From Casuarius casuarius (taxonomy: Eukaryota; Chordata; Aves; Casuariiformes; Casuariidae): a stretch of 64,000 nucleotides of DNA. Under the pieces are notes generated by a model that was given only the letters and a program-made list of their open reading frames with translations, ran no database searches and was not told where the DNA came from. The position numbers and the translations under genes were made by a program. Positions 1 to 9,267 of this stretch are shown one piece after another. Each line of letters opens with the position of its first letter. The first letter of the stretch is position 1. The stretch spans positions 310,001-374,000 of the forward strand of contig PTFA01000364.1 of the NCBI GenBank assembly GCA_003342895.1, given 5' to 3'.

Positions 1-19
1 GTTAGAGTTGAGAATAAAA

Positions 20-600
20 GAAAGCACAACATAACATTTGTAGTGTAGCTGGAAAGGGCCTGCCAAAAGAAAGCATTGGCTACAAATAGAATTGCTTTCT
101 GAGGAAAACCAAGTTTCTAGCATGAGTGAGGTCTCCACCAGGGCCTACAGATTATGGTTAAGGTTGCAGAAATAGAAAGCACAGAGCTATAGTTGGAGTG
201 GGTCTGGGAAAGGACTGGCAAAGAAGAGTGAGAACTGCAAATAGAATTCTGTTCCAAGAAAGGCTGAGTATCTGGAGAGAGCAGGGTCTCTGGCCCATAA
301 AACACTTAGGGCTGAGAGAATACGCAGTGCTACATTTGCAGTGGGACTAGTGAGGGACTGCAGGACAATGCAGACTACAGTTAGAACGCACCTATGAGCA
401 GCATTGAGTCTATTCACAGATTGGAGTGCTTGGACTGTGAGTCAGCTTAGATTTTGGGGTAGGGTTGACAGAAAGGGAAAGTGAAGTACTACAGTTGAAG
501 CAGGACTGGGAAGGGGCTGCCAAAAGGAAAGTGAGGGCTGCAAAGAGAATTTTTCTCCAAGGACTGTTGTCTCTGGAGGGTTAGGGGTCTCCCTCAACAC
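20..600. repeat. degenerate tandem repeat, about 150-bp unit, four copies
   Basis: Four related, purine-rich blocks begin near 20, 175, 316 and 468. Shared landmarks in order are GAAAGCACA or similar, an AGTTG/GTAGTG box, CTGGGAAAGG, CTGCCAAAAG or CTGGCAAAG, GGCTGCAAA, TAGAATT, and a TCTCTGGAG/GGGTCTC box near the unit end. Copies 1, 2 and 4 are clearest; the third is more diverged. The array may start before the window. No coding potential is seen. Confidence 0.6.
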
Positions 601-1440
601 AGATATCCTCTTGCTTTAATCTTTTCCCTCTTATCTCACATTATTCTATACCTCTTGTCCCTCTCTCCCTCAGTGCATACACTTTCCAACTCCAATCCAC
701 CCTCCCTCTCTTGGGCACATGCCCTCTGTGTCCTGATCTCTCAGTTCACATCCTCACCCCCATACAGATGCCCCCTTCTCTTTCAAGTTCCAGTCCTCCT
801 CCTCTCAGCACACATGCCCTCTATTTTCAGTCCTCTTCCTCTCTCCATCCAATTCTAGTCTTCTCATTCTCACTCCAGTTCCAATCCTCTTAACTCACAT
901 TCCTCCAGATGCAGTTCCTGTTGCTCCAGCTCCAGTCTTCATTCTCTTAACATCCTCCAGTTCAAAAAGCACATATACTCCAGCACCAGTCCTCTCCTTA
1001 ACCCACATAATATCCAGCTTATCTTCTCTGCCTCAGTTCAGACTGTCCAATTCCAGTCCTCTCCCTTTCACCTCACATACCTTCCCCAGCTTTAGTGGGG
1101 GAAGCTTACAGCTTCCACTGCACAACCTCCAGCTCCAGTCCTCTTCCACTCAACTCACATACCATCCAGCTCATCTTCTCCCTTTCAACCTTTTAACTGC
1201 GAGACATAAAAGTCATACGTACCAGCTTACACTTAACACATGTATGCTCTAACTCATTCTCACCCTTTATCCCTACAGAGCTTCAAAATCTAGTCCTCTC
1301 CCTCTGTCCTACATCTCCTGCCCTTTCCCCCTCAATGCAGATCCTCTCCAGCCCCAGCTCTCTTCCCTTCAGCCACTACCCATCCAATCACCCAAACTTC
1401 TATCCATCCCTCCTTCTTTCTTTCAACTCCCTCTAAGCCC
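600..1440. repeat. pyrimidine-rich degenerate minisatellite-like tract
   Basis: The plus strand is almost entirely C/T-rich, with a recurring core like CTCCAGTCCTCT, often followed by a spacer ending in AACTCACAT. Copies are near 787, 828, 930, 980, 1050, 1128 and 1290, at irregular 40-80 base spacing. Short open frames here are composition artefacts. It directly abuts the purine-rich array on its left. Confidence 0.5.
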
Positions 1441-1486
1441 CTGACAGGCTCAATGTTTAGTCATCCATTCAAACACCTGTTGTAGC

Positions 1487-1535
1487 ACCATAGAGAAATT
1501 TAGGTTGGAATAGATCTCTAGAAGTTATCTTTTGT
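1487..1535 (-). mobile_element. CR1 3'-terminal fragment
   Basis: ACCATAGAGAAATTTAGGTT and the following GGAATAGATCTCTAGAAG resemble the reverse complement of the avian CR1 3' end (CATAGAATC..TTAGGTTGGAA..GACCTCT). Only about 50 bases are recognisable, so this is an old relic. The call rests on remembered consensus. Confidence 0.5.
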
Positions 1536-3927
1536 TTTTTTGCCCCCTTTTGATATTGGGGTAGTTCGGGGTGGGGGAGAAATGAGATCAAAGATGCACC
1601 TTTTAAAAAAATCCTTTATTATTATATCATCCTAATAAAAATCTTTTGTATAAAGGCTAAAGTAGGTAGAACTTTAGAAGAAACACTGGTGCAAACATTA
1701 CCTGGTAGAAATGGCACATCATCTCTTAATGTCCATTATCTACTGCACAACAGATAGCCAACACATAGCCAAACATCTCCAGGTTTCCACATGTGACCTA
1801 CAGGATGAAGCTGCTGAACTCTTTGGAAAGAAATTACATCAGGATTATAAGCATGCCCTATTCCATTCTGCTCCTGCCTGCCTCCCAAGAACTCTCTGCT
1901 ACAAAAACACTTTTTCCCTCCTTGCCTTTTCTACACCTTCCCAACACACTGCCCAAGAAAGACCATGGAGATCAGCTCCGTTGTCCTCTACTCGCACCTT
2001 TCCTATGTGTGAGTTTGTGTATTAATGGGGGCAGGAAGCAGGGAGATTTGCCTAATGTTAGCATAGTCCGGGAACTCGATGCAACACACACACATCTCCT
2101 GTCACCCTGGAGACATTATGCCAGTGTTCTTATCATCTTATGTGCCATTTAGCCATGGGCAGAGTGTGTGTTCTTTTCAATGCCCGTCATTGGGCCTTTC
2201 TACAACTGCCCTAGCACTACCAGGAGGCAATGGAATGATTACTCCTGCAGCCTTTGAGCAGAGGTGCCCTATGCCCAGTACTTCCACAGCCAACCTTCCT
2301 CTCTTTTTCTTTTGGCTCAGTTCTCCCAGTATATCCCTGCTTAAGTTTTGTTACAGCTTCCAAACATGAAGCACAATGAGACAGCAGGTATACTAACAGT
2401 CTAAAGTAACACTCAGGGAAACAGCACTTTCACACACTTGAACTATGCTGTTAAACGTTAGAGATACAGAGAGGTATACATTTATACAGATGCAAATCAA
2501 TATTTGGGTACACTAAAAATACTTTTACTTGGTATCAGTTTTTTATTTAAAAACATGCTAAAAACTTGTCATTAAATAACTAGAGTGATGTGTGGGCAAA
2601 ACACAGATGGCCACCCACTAGCATAAGCAAAAAAGTGCATACATACATGAGACAGACCTTCCTTTGATCAAGCAGTTACAGGACAGTTAGTGTCTTCTCT
2701 GACAGGCTGACTATTGCAGCCTCACACTTTCGAAGACCGTTTTTTGTTGCCTGGAGAATGGCATCTTTGCTACTCCCTTCAGCAAGAGATGCCGGTCATC
2801 TCCTCCCACATCAGTGAGTCAGCTAGAGACACAATCAGCCCTGCTCTTGACTCCCTTTCTGTAGGTGACTTCGCAGAGATGCATAAATGAAGCCTGTGTA
2901 GCTATTTCACTTAATACTGTGCTTAAAATGCCAAAAGTAGTCATTGAAAAAAAGATTTCAGGATGTATGCTGCTATTAGATCGTGAAACAGAATGAAGCA
3001 TTCTAGAAAAGTAAGTTTGTATGGGAGGCAGAATAGCTGAGTTTGCAACTACACATTTCATCTCTTGATAAACATGTTTTATTTCCTTATTATTTCACTA
3101 ATATATTTTACCATTTTTGTACAAAAACTGGCTGCAGATTAAAATTTAAGATGTGGCAGGTACCACTGTGCGACCCAAAAGGACAGATATGAATGCTCCT
3201 GGTCAATCTTCCTCTTTTTGAACCCCAGAGAAAGCTAGAGAAACCTAAGCACCTCTTTCCAAAAAAAAGCTAAGCACCTCTGTCCAAAGGGAGAGAGCAG
3301 TAAATCCATCAAATGAAAATCATCTTGTCTTGCAAAAATGGGAACGCATCTTAGCAACTTTGAATACAGTCTCACATGTAGCAGCAAGTATATTGGGCAT
3401 CAGAGCCCCTTCTTCAACATGGAACATCCATCTCCAGTGGGGCTCAGATGCTTCTGGTCCCAATTTTTTTTTAGAAATGGAAGTAAACCTAGATTCAGTT
3501 TCTGTGCTTTCCCCCACTCCTCTCCTGACTCTTTCAAAGGCAATACAAATGAAATAGCTGAGCCTATATGGTGCTGTCTGCTTCTGTTGGAAACAAGAGG
3601 CCTGAGAAACTTTGGACACCATGCTCAGATGGGCAGAGGCCACGCTCTAAGAATAATAACCTCCTCTTTCACTGCAACACCCAATTCATCTCCATCTCCC
3701 ATACTCTTTCCTGTCACACTGACCTCATAGGAACTTGAAAATGACATACAGTCCACACAAAACAGTATTGTTGCCAGATGTATGCAGGACCTGGTAGGAA
3801 GATAAACAGGGAGCCAACACCTCCAAGATAGAAATTGGCCCAAGAGCTATTTCAGCCCACCAGCAAGAGACTGGCTGAATGATACATTAAAAACAACATA
3901 TTTTAAGAGTTTAAAATAAAAATATTC
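1536..3927. other. no gene recognised; distal 3' UTR or intergenic
   Basis: I see no conserved protein, RNA gene or clear repeat. There are AATAAA hexamers on the minus strand near 1616 and 3076, which could end longer TSPAN9 transcripts. Open frames of up to 130 codons on either strand have no recognisable motif. Confidence 0.5.
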
Positions 3928-4160
3928 GGACTGGACATTAGGAGAAACTTCTTTACTAGAAGATTAGTTTGACATGACATGGCACTGAAAGGGATACTGC
4001 AGCAGCACAAAATCACCATCCTCAGCAATTTCTGAGATTCAGTCCCACAATGCCACAGTCAACCCCATCTCACATAGGTCACAGTCCCCCCTTGAGAATG
4101 ACATCAGACGAAGTAACCTCTGAAGGTCCCTTCTGACTGCTACTAATGCAAAAAGCATGG
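3928..4160 (+). mobile_element. CR1 3' fragment
   Basis: Starts CGGACTGGACATTAGGAGAA and continues with a decayed version of the CR1 3' UTR. It ends with AGACGAAGTAACCTCTGAAG then GTCCCTTCTGACTG, matching the familiar 'dismissal' of CR1 (GATGAC..AGAGGTCCCTTCCAACC). It is 5'-truncated, as is normal for the family, and heavily mutated. It lies beyond the TSPAN9 proximal polyadenylation signal. Confidence 0.65.
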
Positions 4161-5021
4161 TATTCCTTTGAGAGCTGAGTTGAGCCCTGACTGGGCATCC
4201 TCCAATGGGTGATGCTTCCTTCCTCCACACAGCAACCAAACTTAAGACCTCTGCAAAAACCTGGAACAAAATGGAAATGGGGGCTGCTTGCAGCAAAGCA
4301 GCATTTGCTCTCAAACTAGAGAAATATATATTCAAGTTTGCTAGCAGGAATGTTGGTAAAAATATGCATCTCTGAACTACCACACTGGGTGGACTTGGCA
4401 ACCCCTCAGCAAGAACCAATTCTATGCTGGAGGTGTGAAAACAAATATTGGCTCCAAGTGCTGTTTCAGAAATCACCCCTTTCCTGAAACATCTGCTCAC
4501 CTTTAATCAACCTTACCTTCCTCACTGCCCAAAGCCACCTTGTCAGCTCAGGGAGACAGCTGTCATCTGTCTGAGGAAACCCCTTCAATGAAGGGCATGG
4601 TATGACAAGGGTACCACAAATTGCCATCCCCCTTTCTCATACCCAGTAGCATATTGTGCCTTGGGTGATGGTTTGGAAATTGACAACAACTTTACAAGAG
4701 TCTGCTGCCAACTGCCCAGCAGGTCAGATTACAATTCTCTCCTTTGTGCCAGGGAGCAACCACTTGTTCAGTAAATACTTCTAGCCTTTGAAGTAGGGTG
4801 ACATCAAAGCACTCAGTAAGGGGCAGCAATTACAGAGCCAGAGATTGCTCTGGGTGGGTAAAAGCATTAGAACTTAGCCTCACGGGAGTAGGAAGCTCAC
4901 CATCCGGCCCAATGGGAGGGCACTGCATTCTGTCCAAGGAAAAGAGCCTCTGATTTGAAAGGACCACCGTAGATATGGTATGGGCATTAAGGCCCTGACA
5001 AAGGGAGAAGATGCCTTTTCA
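4161..5021. other. no gene recognised; distal 3' UTR or intergenic
   Basis: The longest minus-strand open frame here (4039-4500, 153 codons) overlaps the CR1 fragment and has no recognisable domain. I regard it as chance. Nothing else is identified. Confidence 0.5.
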
Positions 5022-5705
5022 TGGACTTGAGAAAAGTTATGTCTTTATTTGCCCCCACCAACCACCAGCTTTGAAAAAAACATCCTCTGGAGATCGCACA
5101 GTGGTTCCCAAATTAATGTACAGTAAATATGTAAAAACAGAAACTGTAAAAAGTTATAAATCAGGCAACTAAATTCTAAGCTACATCCATCATCATAATA
5201 ATAATTATTATCATAATAAAAAAGTATACACCATAAGGTACAAGAAGCTGCAAACCAAGCAGCTCCAGTTCCTAGAACTCTCAGTTTGAGTGGCTTTTCC
5301 AAGTCTTCCAGTAAGTTGGACATGAAGGTTGAAACAGAAGACTTTGTAGAATTCTCCCTTAAAGTTGAACACACATCATTTGAGCGCATATAGTATGGAT
5401 TAGTACAGCAAAACATTTTCTTAAATAAAGTTAAGGAAACATTCTGATAGCAGATCTATGACTTAGTATAGAAACCCATTTGTTGGGGTTCCCCCCCACC
5501 CCCTCTTTGGCAAATAAATGGCAAATGTGAAACAGAGAAAAAATGAGTCACAGGTTGTGGTAATAACTGGACAAGTAACGACGAAGTCGATCGGTCAATA
5601 GGACGGATTCTCTCAGCAGGGCCAGACTCAATACTCTGTGGTCATTCCATTTGTTCATTTTCATGGTGGGACAGAAGGGCTGATGTGATTAGTGTTTCAG
5701 AGGCT
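5022..5705 (-). other. TSPAN9: TSPAN9 proximal 3' UTR (inferred)
   Basis: Sequence following the TAA on the minus strand down to about 20 bases past the first AATAAA. It includes an AT-rich stretch near 5190-5225 (ATT/AAT runs). There is no open frame continuous with the gene. The human gene is remembered to have a longer 3' UTR, so this is a minimal extent; more distal AATAAA hexamers occur at about 3076-3081 and 1616-1621. Confidence 0.5.
5044..5049 (-). promoter_or_regulatory. candidate polyadenylation signal AATAAA of TSPAN9
   Basis: TTTATT on the plus strand reads AATAAA on the minus strand, about 660 bases after the stop codon. The following 40 minus-strand bases are moderately T-rich, as expected of a downstream element. 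It is the first canonical hexamer after the stop that I noticed, but hexamers are common by chance and use is not shown. Confidence 0.4.
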
Positions 5706-5777
5706 TTAGGCATCATATTTTTTGCCAGTCCTGTGAATCTGCTGGAAGAGTGTCATGGAAAAGGCCATGCCAAGTAT
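5706..5777 (-). CDS. TSPAN9: TSPAN9 last coding exon, residues 217-239 and stop
   Basis: This is the terminal coding exon of tetraspanin 9. Read on the minus strand it opens after a CTTCAG acceptor and encodes ILGMAFSMTL followed by FQQIHRTGKKYDA, then TAA at 5708-5706. It supplies the end of the fourth membrane segment and the short cytoplasmic tail. From memory of human TSPAN9 (tail FQHIHRTGKKYDA), only one tail residue differs (Q for H). The 72-base exon is in phase 0 with the exon at 6556-6639, across a 778-base intron. Tetraspanins organise plasma-membrane microdomains with integrins and other partners; TSPAN9 is known from platelets and other cells. The only unseen piece of the protein is the N-terminal 21 residues. 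Confidence 0.95.
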   Translation of the reverse strand: MLGMAFSMTLFQQIHRTGKKYDA

Positions 5778-6555
5778 CTGAAGGAAAGCAAACAGTGAAG
5801 GTTTCAGTACAGGGAGACTGCCAAACCTGCACTGCTGACCTGTGTTCACAGTCCGACTGGAGTTCTAGAAGTCATTCTACCCTAGTCACATTTCTTAAGC
5901 CCAGATCTTCAACACTGACCAGTAAACTTCGGTATATGTTGTTCAAGCACGCAGTGATGTCTGAAGATGTATCTGTTTAGGGCTCTGTCACATGTGCAAC
6001 AATTTTTCAGAATCGACATATGCGAATCACTCTTCCTTTTTACTCAAGGGTTTCTGCTTAGCCAGGTAATTGTGACCAAATATATGGGGATCTGGCATTC
6101 TCCACCAAAAATACCCTAGTTATGCCGGAGGCAAAAAACCTTAACAGAGGATGATGATCCTTTGCATTTTTTTTTTCCAAGAAACATTCACCTACTCAAT
6201 TCAGTGGCCATGATTTAATTCATTTTGGCAACTTCCAAAATGGGATTCCAAAACTAAAAAAGAATACTTCCCTAAGGGACAAGGTAACAAATGGCTAAAC
6301 CTGAAAACTCCAAAGTGGTGCTCTGAAGTCGAATGCACATAAGGAAAACCCCACTGTAACATGTCTTCTTTGAGGGGCTGACAGCTGACCTACTTGCTGA
6401 GTAGATGACCTCAAATGGACTAGTAAAACAAATCTGACATTTTTGAAAACATGACCAAACTCAAAGTGGTTGAGAACCACTTTTCACACAGCAGAAACAA
6501 GAATGCTGACAGTAACAAATTAAGGCCATGCTGACACATATCTTACTGGAATTAC
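5778..6555 (-). other. TSPAN9: TSPAN9 intron between TM4-region exons
   Basis: A 778-base intron with GTAATT donor and CTTCAG acceptor. It carries a possible hAT-type MITE at 6311-6485, reported separately. No other structure is seen. Confidence 0.85.
6311..6485. mobile_element. possible hAT-type MITE
   Basis: The left end reads CAAAGTGGTGCTCTGAAG. The right end reads AAGTGGTTGAGAACCACTTT, which contains the GGTTGAGAACCACT end typical of many vertebrate hAT elements and also forms a 7-bp hairpin by itself. The two ends are inverted relative to each other over about 11 of 12 positions. I found no convincing 8-bp target duplication, so the boundaries and the call are tentative. Confidence 0.3.
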
Positions 6556-6639
6556 CTGCATTATGAGGATGCACATCCCAATCGAGCCAAGGACATGCTT
6601 ATTCTCATCAAACCAAATCATAACTTTCTCGTAACAGCC
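6556..6639 (-). CDS. TSPAN9: TSPAN9 coding exon, end of large loop and start of TM4
   Basis: This 84-base exon (28 codons, residues 189-216) lies between a TTTCAG acceptor and a GTAATT donor. It begins GCYEKV and ends GMCILIMQ. The first cysteine is the last of the six cysteines of the large extracellular loop, which pairs with the CCG or PxxCC cysteines in the preceding exon. The stretch after NKHVLG starts transmembrane segment 4. The intron separating it from the preceding exon is only 112 bases, the shortest in the gene. The sequence is nearly identical to remembered human TSPAN9 (GCYEKVKMWFDDNKHVLGTV), with conservative changes. Confidence is high because phase, length and motif agree. 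Confidence 0.95.
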
Positions 6640-6751
6640 CTGAAAGATGAAAATGGAATTCCCAAGGTCACATTTCTTTCACATGTTCTCCCTTTCTTTT
6701 CTTCCTTCCCACTCCTCCCAAAGCCTACAACTTGAGGAAAGTGAGCCTTAC

Positions 6752-6883
6752 CGTCTTCCACACTAATTCAGTGGAGTTCCGTCCACAATCTTGGGAGTTT
6801 TCTGTACAACATCGGTCCGGCACAGTGTTTTCTCCCAGTACTGGGTACCAATCCGTAAAGTCATTCACACCACAGCATTTCAT
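6752..6883 (-). CDS. TSPAN9: TSPAN9 coding exon, large extracellular loop core
   Basis: This 132-base exon (44 codons, residues 145-188) carries the diagnostic tetraspanin large-loop motifs. MKCCGV holds the CCG motif, VPDRCC is the PxxCC motif, and DCGRN supplies a further cysteine. With the cysteine in the next exon this makes a six-cysteine loop. GRNST is an N-glycosylation sequon, at the position of GRNAT in the human protein as remembered. The acceptor is a TAG directly before ATG AAA, and the donor is GTAAGG. The initial ATG is an internal methionine (QAE|M junction), not a translation start. The variable loop normally determines partner specificity; its strong conservation here is what separates TSPAN9 from TSPAN4. 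Confidence 0.96.
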
Positions 6884-7453
6884 CTATGACAAAAGTACAG
6901 GGTCAATAAATGAACTTATTAACTAGCATCACTGAAAAATGAATACCACCATAAACTTTTATTTCTACTAAATCATGGTATATTTTCAACAGGACTGCCA
7001 CAGCACTTTTGCATTTTTAAGTACTTTGTGCCCAGCACTCATTAAAAACAAATACTTAAAAACAAACAAACAAAAACCCAACAGTCCCACACCCAAGGTG
7101 TGTTAGCCATTCTTGTCATAGAGACACGGGCCCAATCTGCCCACAACTGCAGACCTGCCAAAGCCGAGCTAGGATTCAAGCTGCAGTTCTGACCTACCAC
7201 CTGTGCAGGTTTTGCTGCTTCTGATCTCACTCAGATCATCCTTTCAGGTGATAGATGCAGAGAATCTAAGAGAGATGAGCCTCTTTCACCTTGTGAGTAC
7301 ACCTTGTTCCTAGGTTTCAGAGTACTCCCTGGATGTTCAAGAGTTCAAAACCCGAAATCAAAGCCTGCACTAACTATCTTAGGTGGGGCATGGTTGCTGC
7401 AGTTAAAAGAATGAGACAGTCTATTATAGCCAAATTGGTTTTTTTTCCATTAC
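6884..7453 (-). other. TSPAN9: TSPAN9 intron
   Basis: A 570-base intron with GTAATG donor and CATAG acceptor. It holds a short A/CAAA-rich stretch at about 7047-7078. Nothing else is recognised. Confidence 0.85.
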
Positions 7454-7555
7454 CTCTGCTTGAATGATATTCCATGCATTTTTCAGTCCAACATTATTTT
7501 CTGAATTGTACAGCTTCATACCTTCCTTCAGATCCTTCCTTGCGCTCTCACTGAC
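7454..7555 (-). CDS. TSPAN9: TSPAN9 coding exon, start of large extracellular loop
   Basis: This 102-base exon (34 codons, residues 111-144) is bounded by an ATGCAG acceptor and a GTAATG donor. It encodes VSESARKDLKEGMKLYNSEN, then the highly conserved NVGLKNAWNIIQAE. These are the A and B helices of the tetraspanin large extracellular loop, just after transmembrane segment 3. From memory the human exon reads VNENAKKDLKEGLLLYHTEN plus the same second half, so divergence is confined to the surface helix. The open frame continues past the donor into intron for a few codons (reading VMEKKPIWL), which is not part of the mature protein. Confidence 0.95.
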
Positions 7556-9192
7556 CTGCATCACATAAAAAATACAGCAAGTCAGTGCACTGCTATTTTG
7601 AGGAAAGGACCCAATGGTACAGACCTGCATACAGAACACATCTCCCTTACCTTCTATCACCAGACACTTGACCTGGGTACAAAAGCTCCCTCATAGCTTC
7701 AAGACTCTCACAAGGCAGTGGGACTTTCAGCATCTGCCAAGACCTAGTCTCTCCCTCACCTTGCAAAATCCTGGATTAATTCTCATGAGGTAGGAGAGCA
7801 AACAGCTTCCCTTCTACTAAGAGTCCATCATACAGTCATCACCTGATCCAAACTAACTGAAGAGTGATCAGCAGAAACCTGCTGAGCTTACGCTAATTTT
7901 GTCAAAGAGATAGCTGTTGACAGTACCCCACAGAAGCATTTCCTGACTGTAACGCTACTTTCCCTTGCTAAAATCTTAAAACCAAAGTCCCAGCCTCCCA
8001 GTTATAATGTAGTTGTCCCTTGTACAGGTTCTAGAAGGCTATAATCAATGACCAATAAAAAAACAATTGGAAAAGGACATTATTATTGTTCTCCTTGTGG
8101 GGACAGGCTTGTGGGCTTTAATATTTTGCGAATCTGCCCTTCTTTCTTTAGAGAAGAAAGCTGGAATGCTTGACACAGGATCTGATGTGTCCCATTTCTT
8201 GTATCAAGTTCAGTCTGAGCCTGCGATCCTGGATGCAAAGCTCTGACAGCCAAATCCAAGGAGGCTCTGGAAAAAGGCTAAAAACAGCCTGCAACTCAAC
8301 AGTGAGCTGGCAGCGGAGCAAGGATTAGCCTATAGGTCCTGGCCATTAAGGTTAATTTCATAACTATTTCATAGGATCTGTTTCATTCCTCTTTCACATC
8401 CCATTGAAAATCAGAAGTTCACCACAGCTCCCTGAAAGAGGCAGGCATCATAATGACAACCTGGAAAGAGATACGAATCTAATAGGAGCTTTGTTTAAAA
8501 AGCAGGCTGGATATGACCATCCCTTAAGGCTCTGTCCTGTGTATAGCAGAGCTCTCCAGTTCTCTGAGGATTTTTCCAGTCATACATATCTGCTAGACCA
8601 GCCACTTACATCCACTTTTCTTAATCTCTACTAGATAGCAGGCTAGCTTCCTACAGATGGGCTTTATGAGAAGCTGCTTCTTGATCTGTCCCCCACCCTT
8701 TGTCAAACTGTCTGGGACAGCCTCATCAAATTAGTCACCTGTTGACAGGACTGCATCTGGAAATATCTGTGAAAATCCCAGGTTTCACTCCTCTAGTCCT
8801 ATTGAAGGGGATGGTTGACTCTAAGAGGCTAATGAGGCATGATGTGGCCCCTCTCCCATGACCCAGGTCCACAAGATGCTCAGCTTCTTGTGGAGACAGC
8901 AAACAGCTATAATGAAGGGTATCTTAGCTTTTAGGAGAAGACTAAAAAGGAGGCCCTGGACCAGGAAATTTGTTTTGGCAAGGAAACTGCAAAGCTCAGC
9001 AGGTTCTTATCTTTCCTCCTGTTTGTCCCCCTCACCCTGGAGAAAGAGCTTACATAAAACAGCCAAGATCTCAAGGTTAGACCTTCAAAGTGAAGAGCAA
9101 GGAGAACCCACATACCTTCATCAATCAAAAGCAAACAGAGCATAGTTTGCCTGCTAGAAATGATAATCAATCTATACGGCATATTTGCTTAC
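7556..9192 (-). other. TSPAN9: TSPAN9 intron
   Basis: A 1637-base intron with GTAAGC donor and TGCAG acceptor. I see no repeat or gene; short open frames on both strands (for example 8858-9145) have no recognisable motif. Confidence 0.85.
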
Positions 9193-9267
9193 CTTGTCCA
9201 TATAAACAAAGAACAAAATGAGTAGTATCAGCTCTGCCAGGAGAATTATCAGCAAAACGATGAAAAA
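9193..9267 (-). CDS. TSPAN9: TSPAN9 coding exon, transmembrane segment 3
   Basis: This 75-base exon (25 codons, residues 86-110) encodes FFIVLLIILLAELILLILFF followed by VYMDK. It is a single hydrophobic helix with the buried acidic Glu typical of tetraspanin TM3. It lies between a TTCTAG acceptor with a T-rich tract and a GTAAGC donor. Its phase matches the exons on both sides. It is too short and too hydrophobic to stand out in an open-reading-frame list, so it was found by reading the minus strand between the flanking exons. It matches the remembered human segment except for one conservative I/V change. Confidence 0.95.

Noticed and set aside
4039..4500. 153-codon minus-strand open frame
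   Set aside because: It overlaps a CR1 fragment on the opposite strand, has no recognisable domain, and lacks splice context consistent with TSPAN9.
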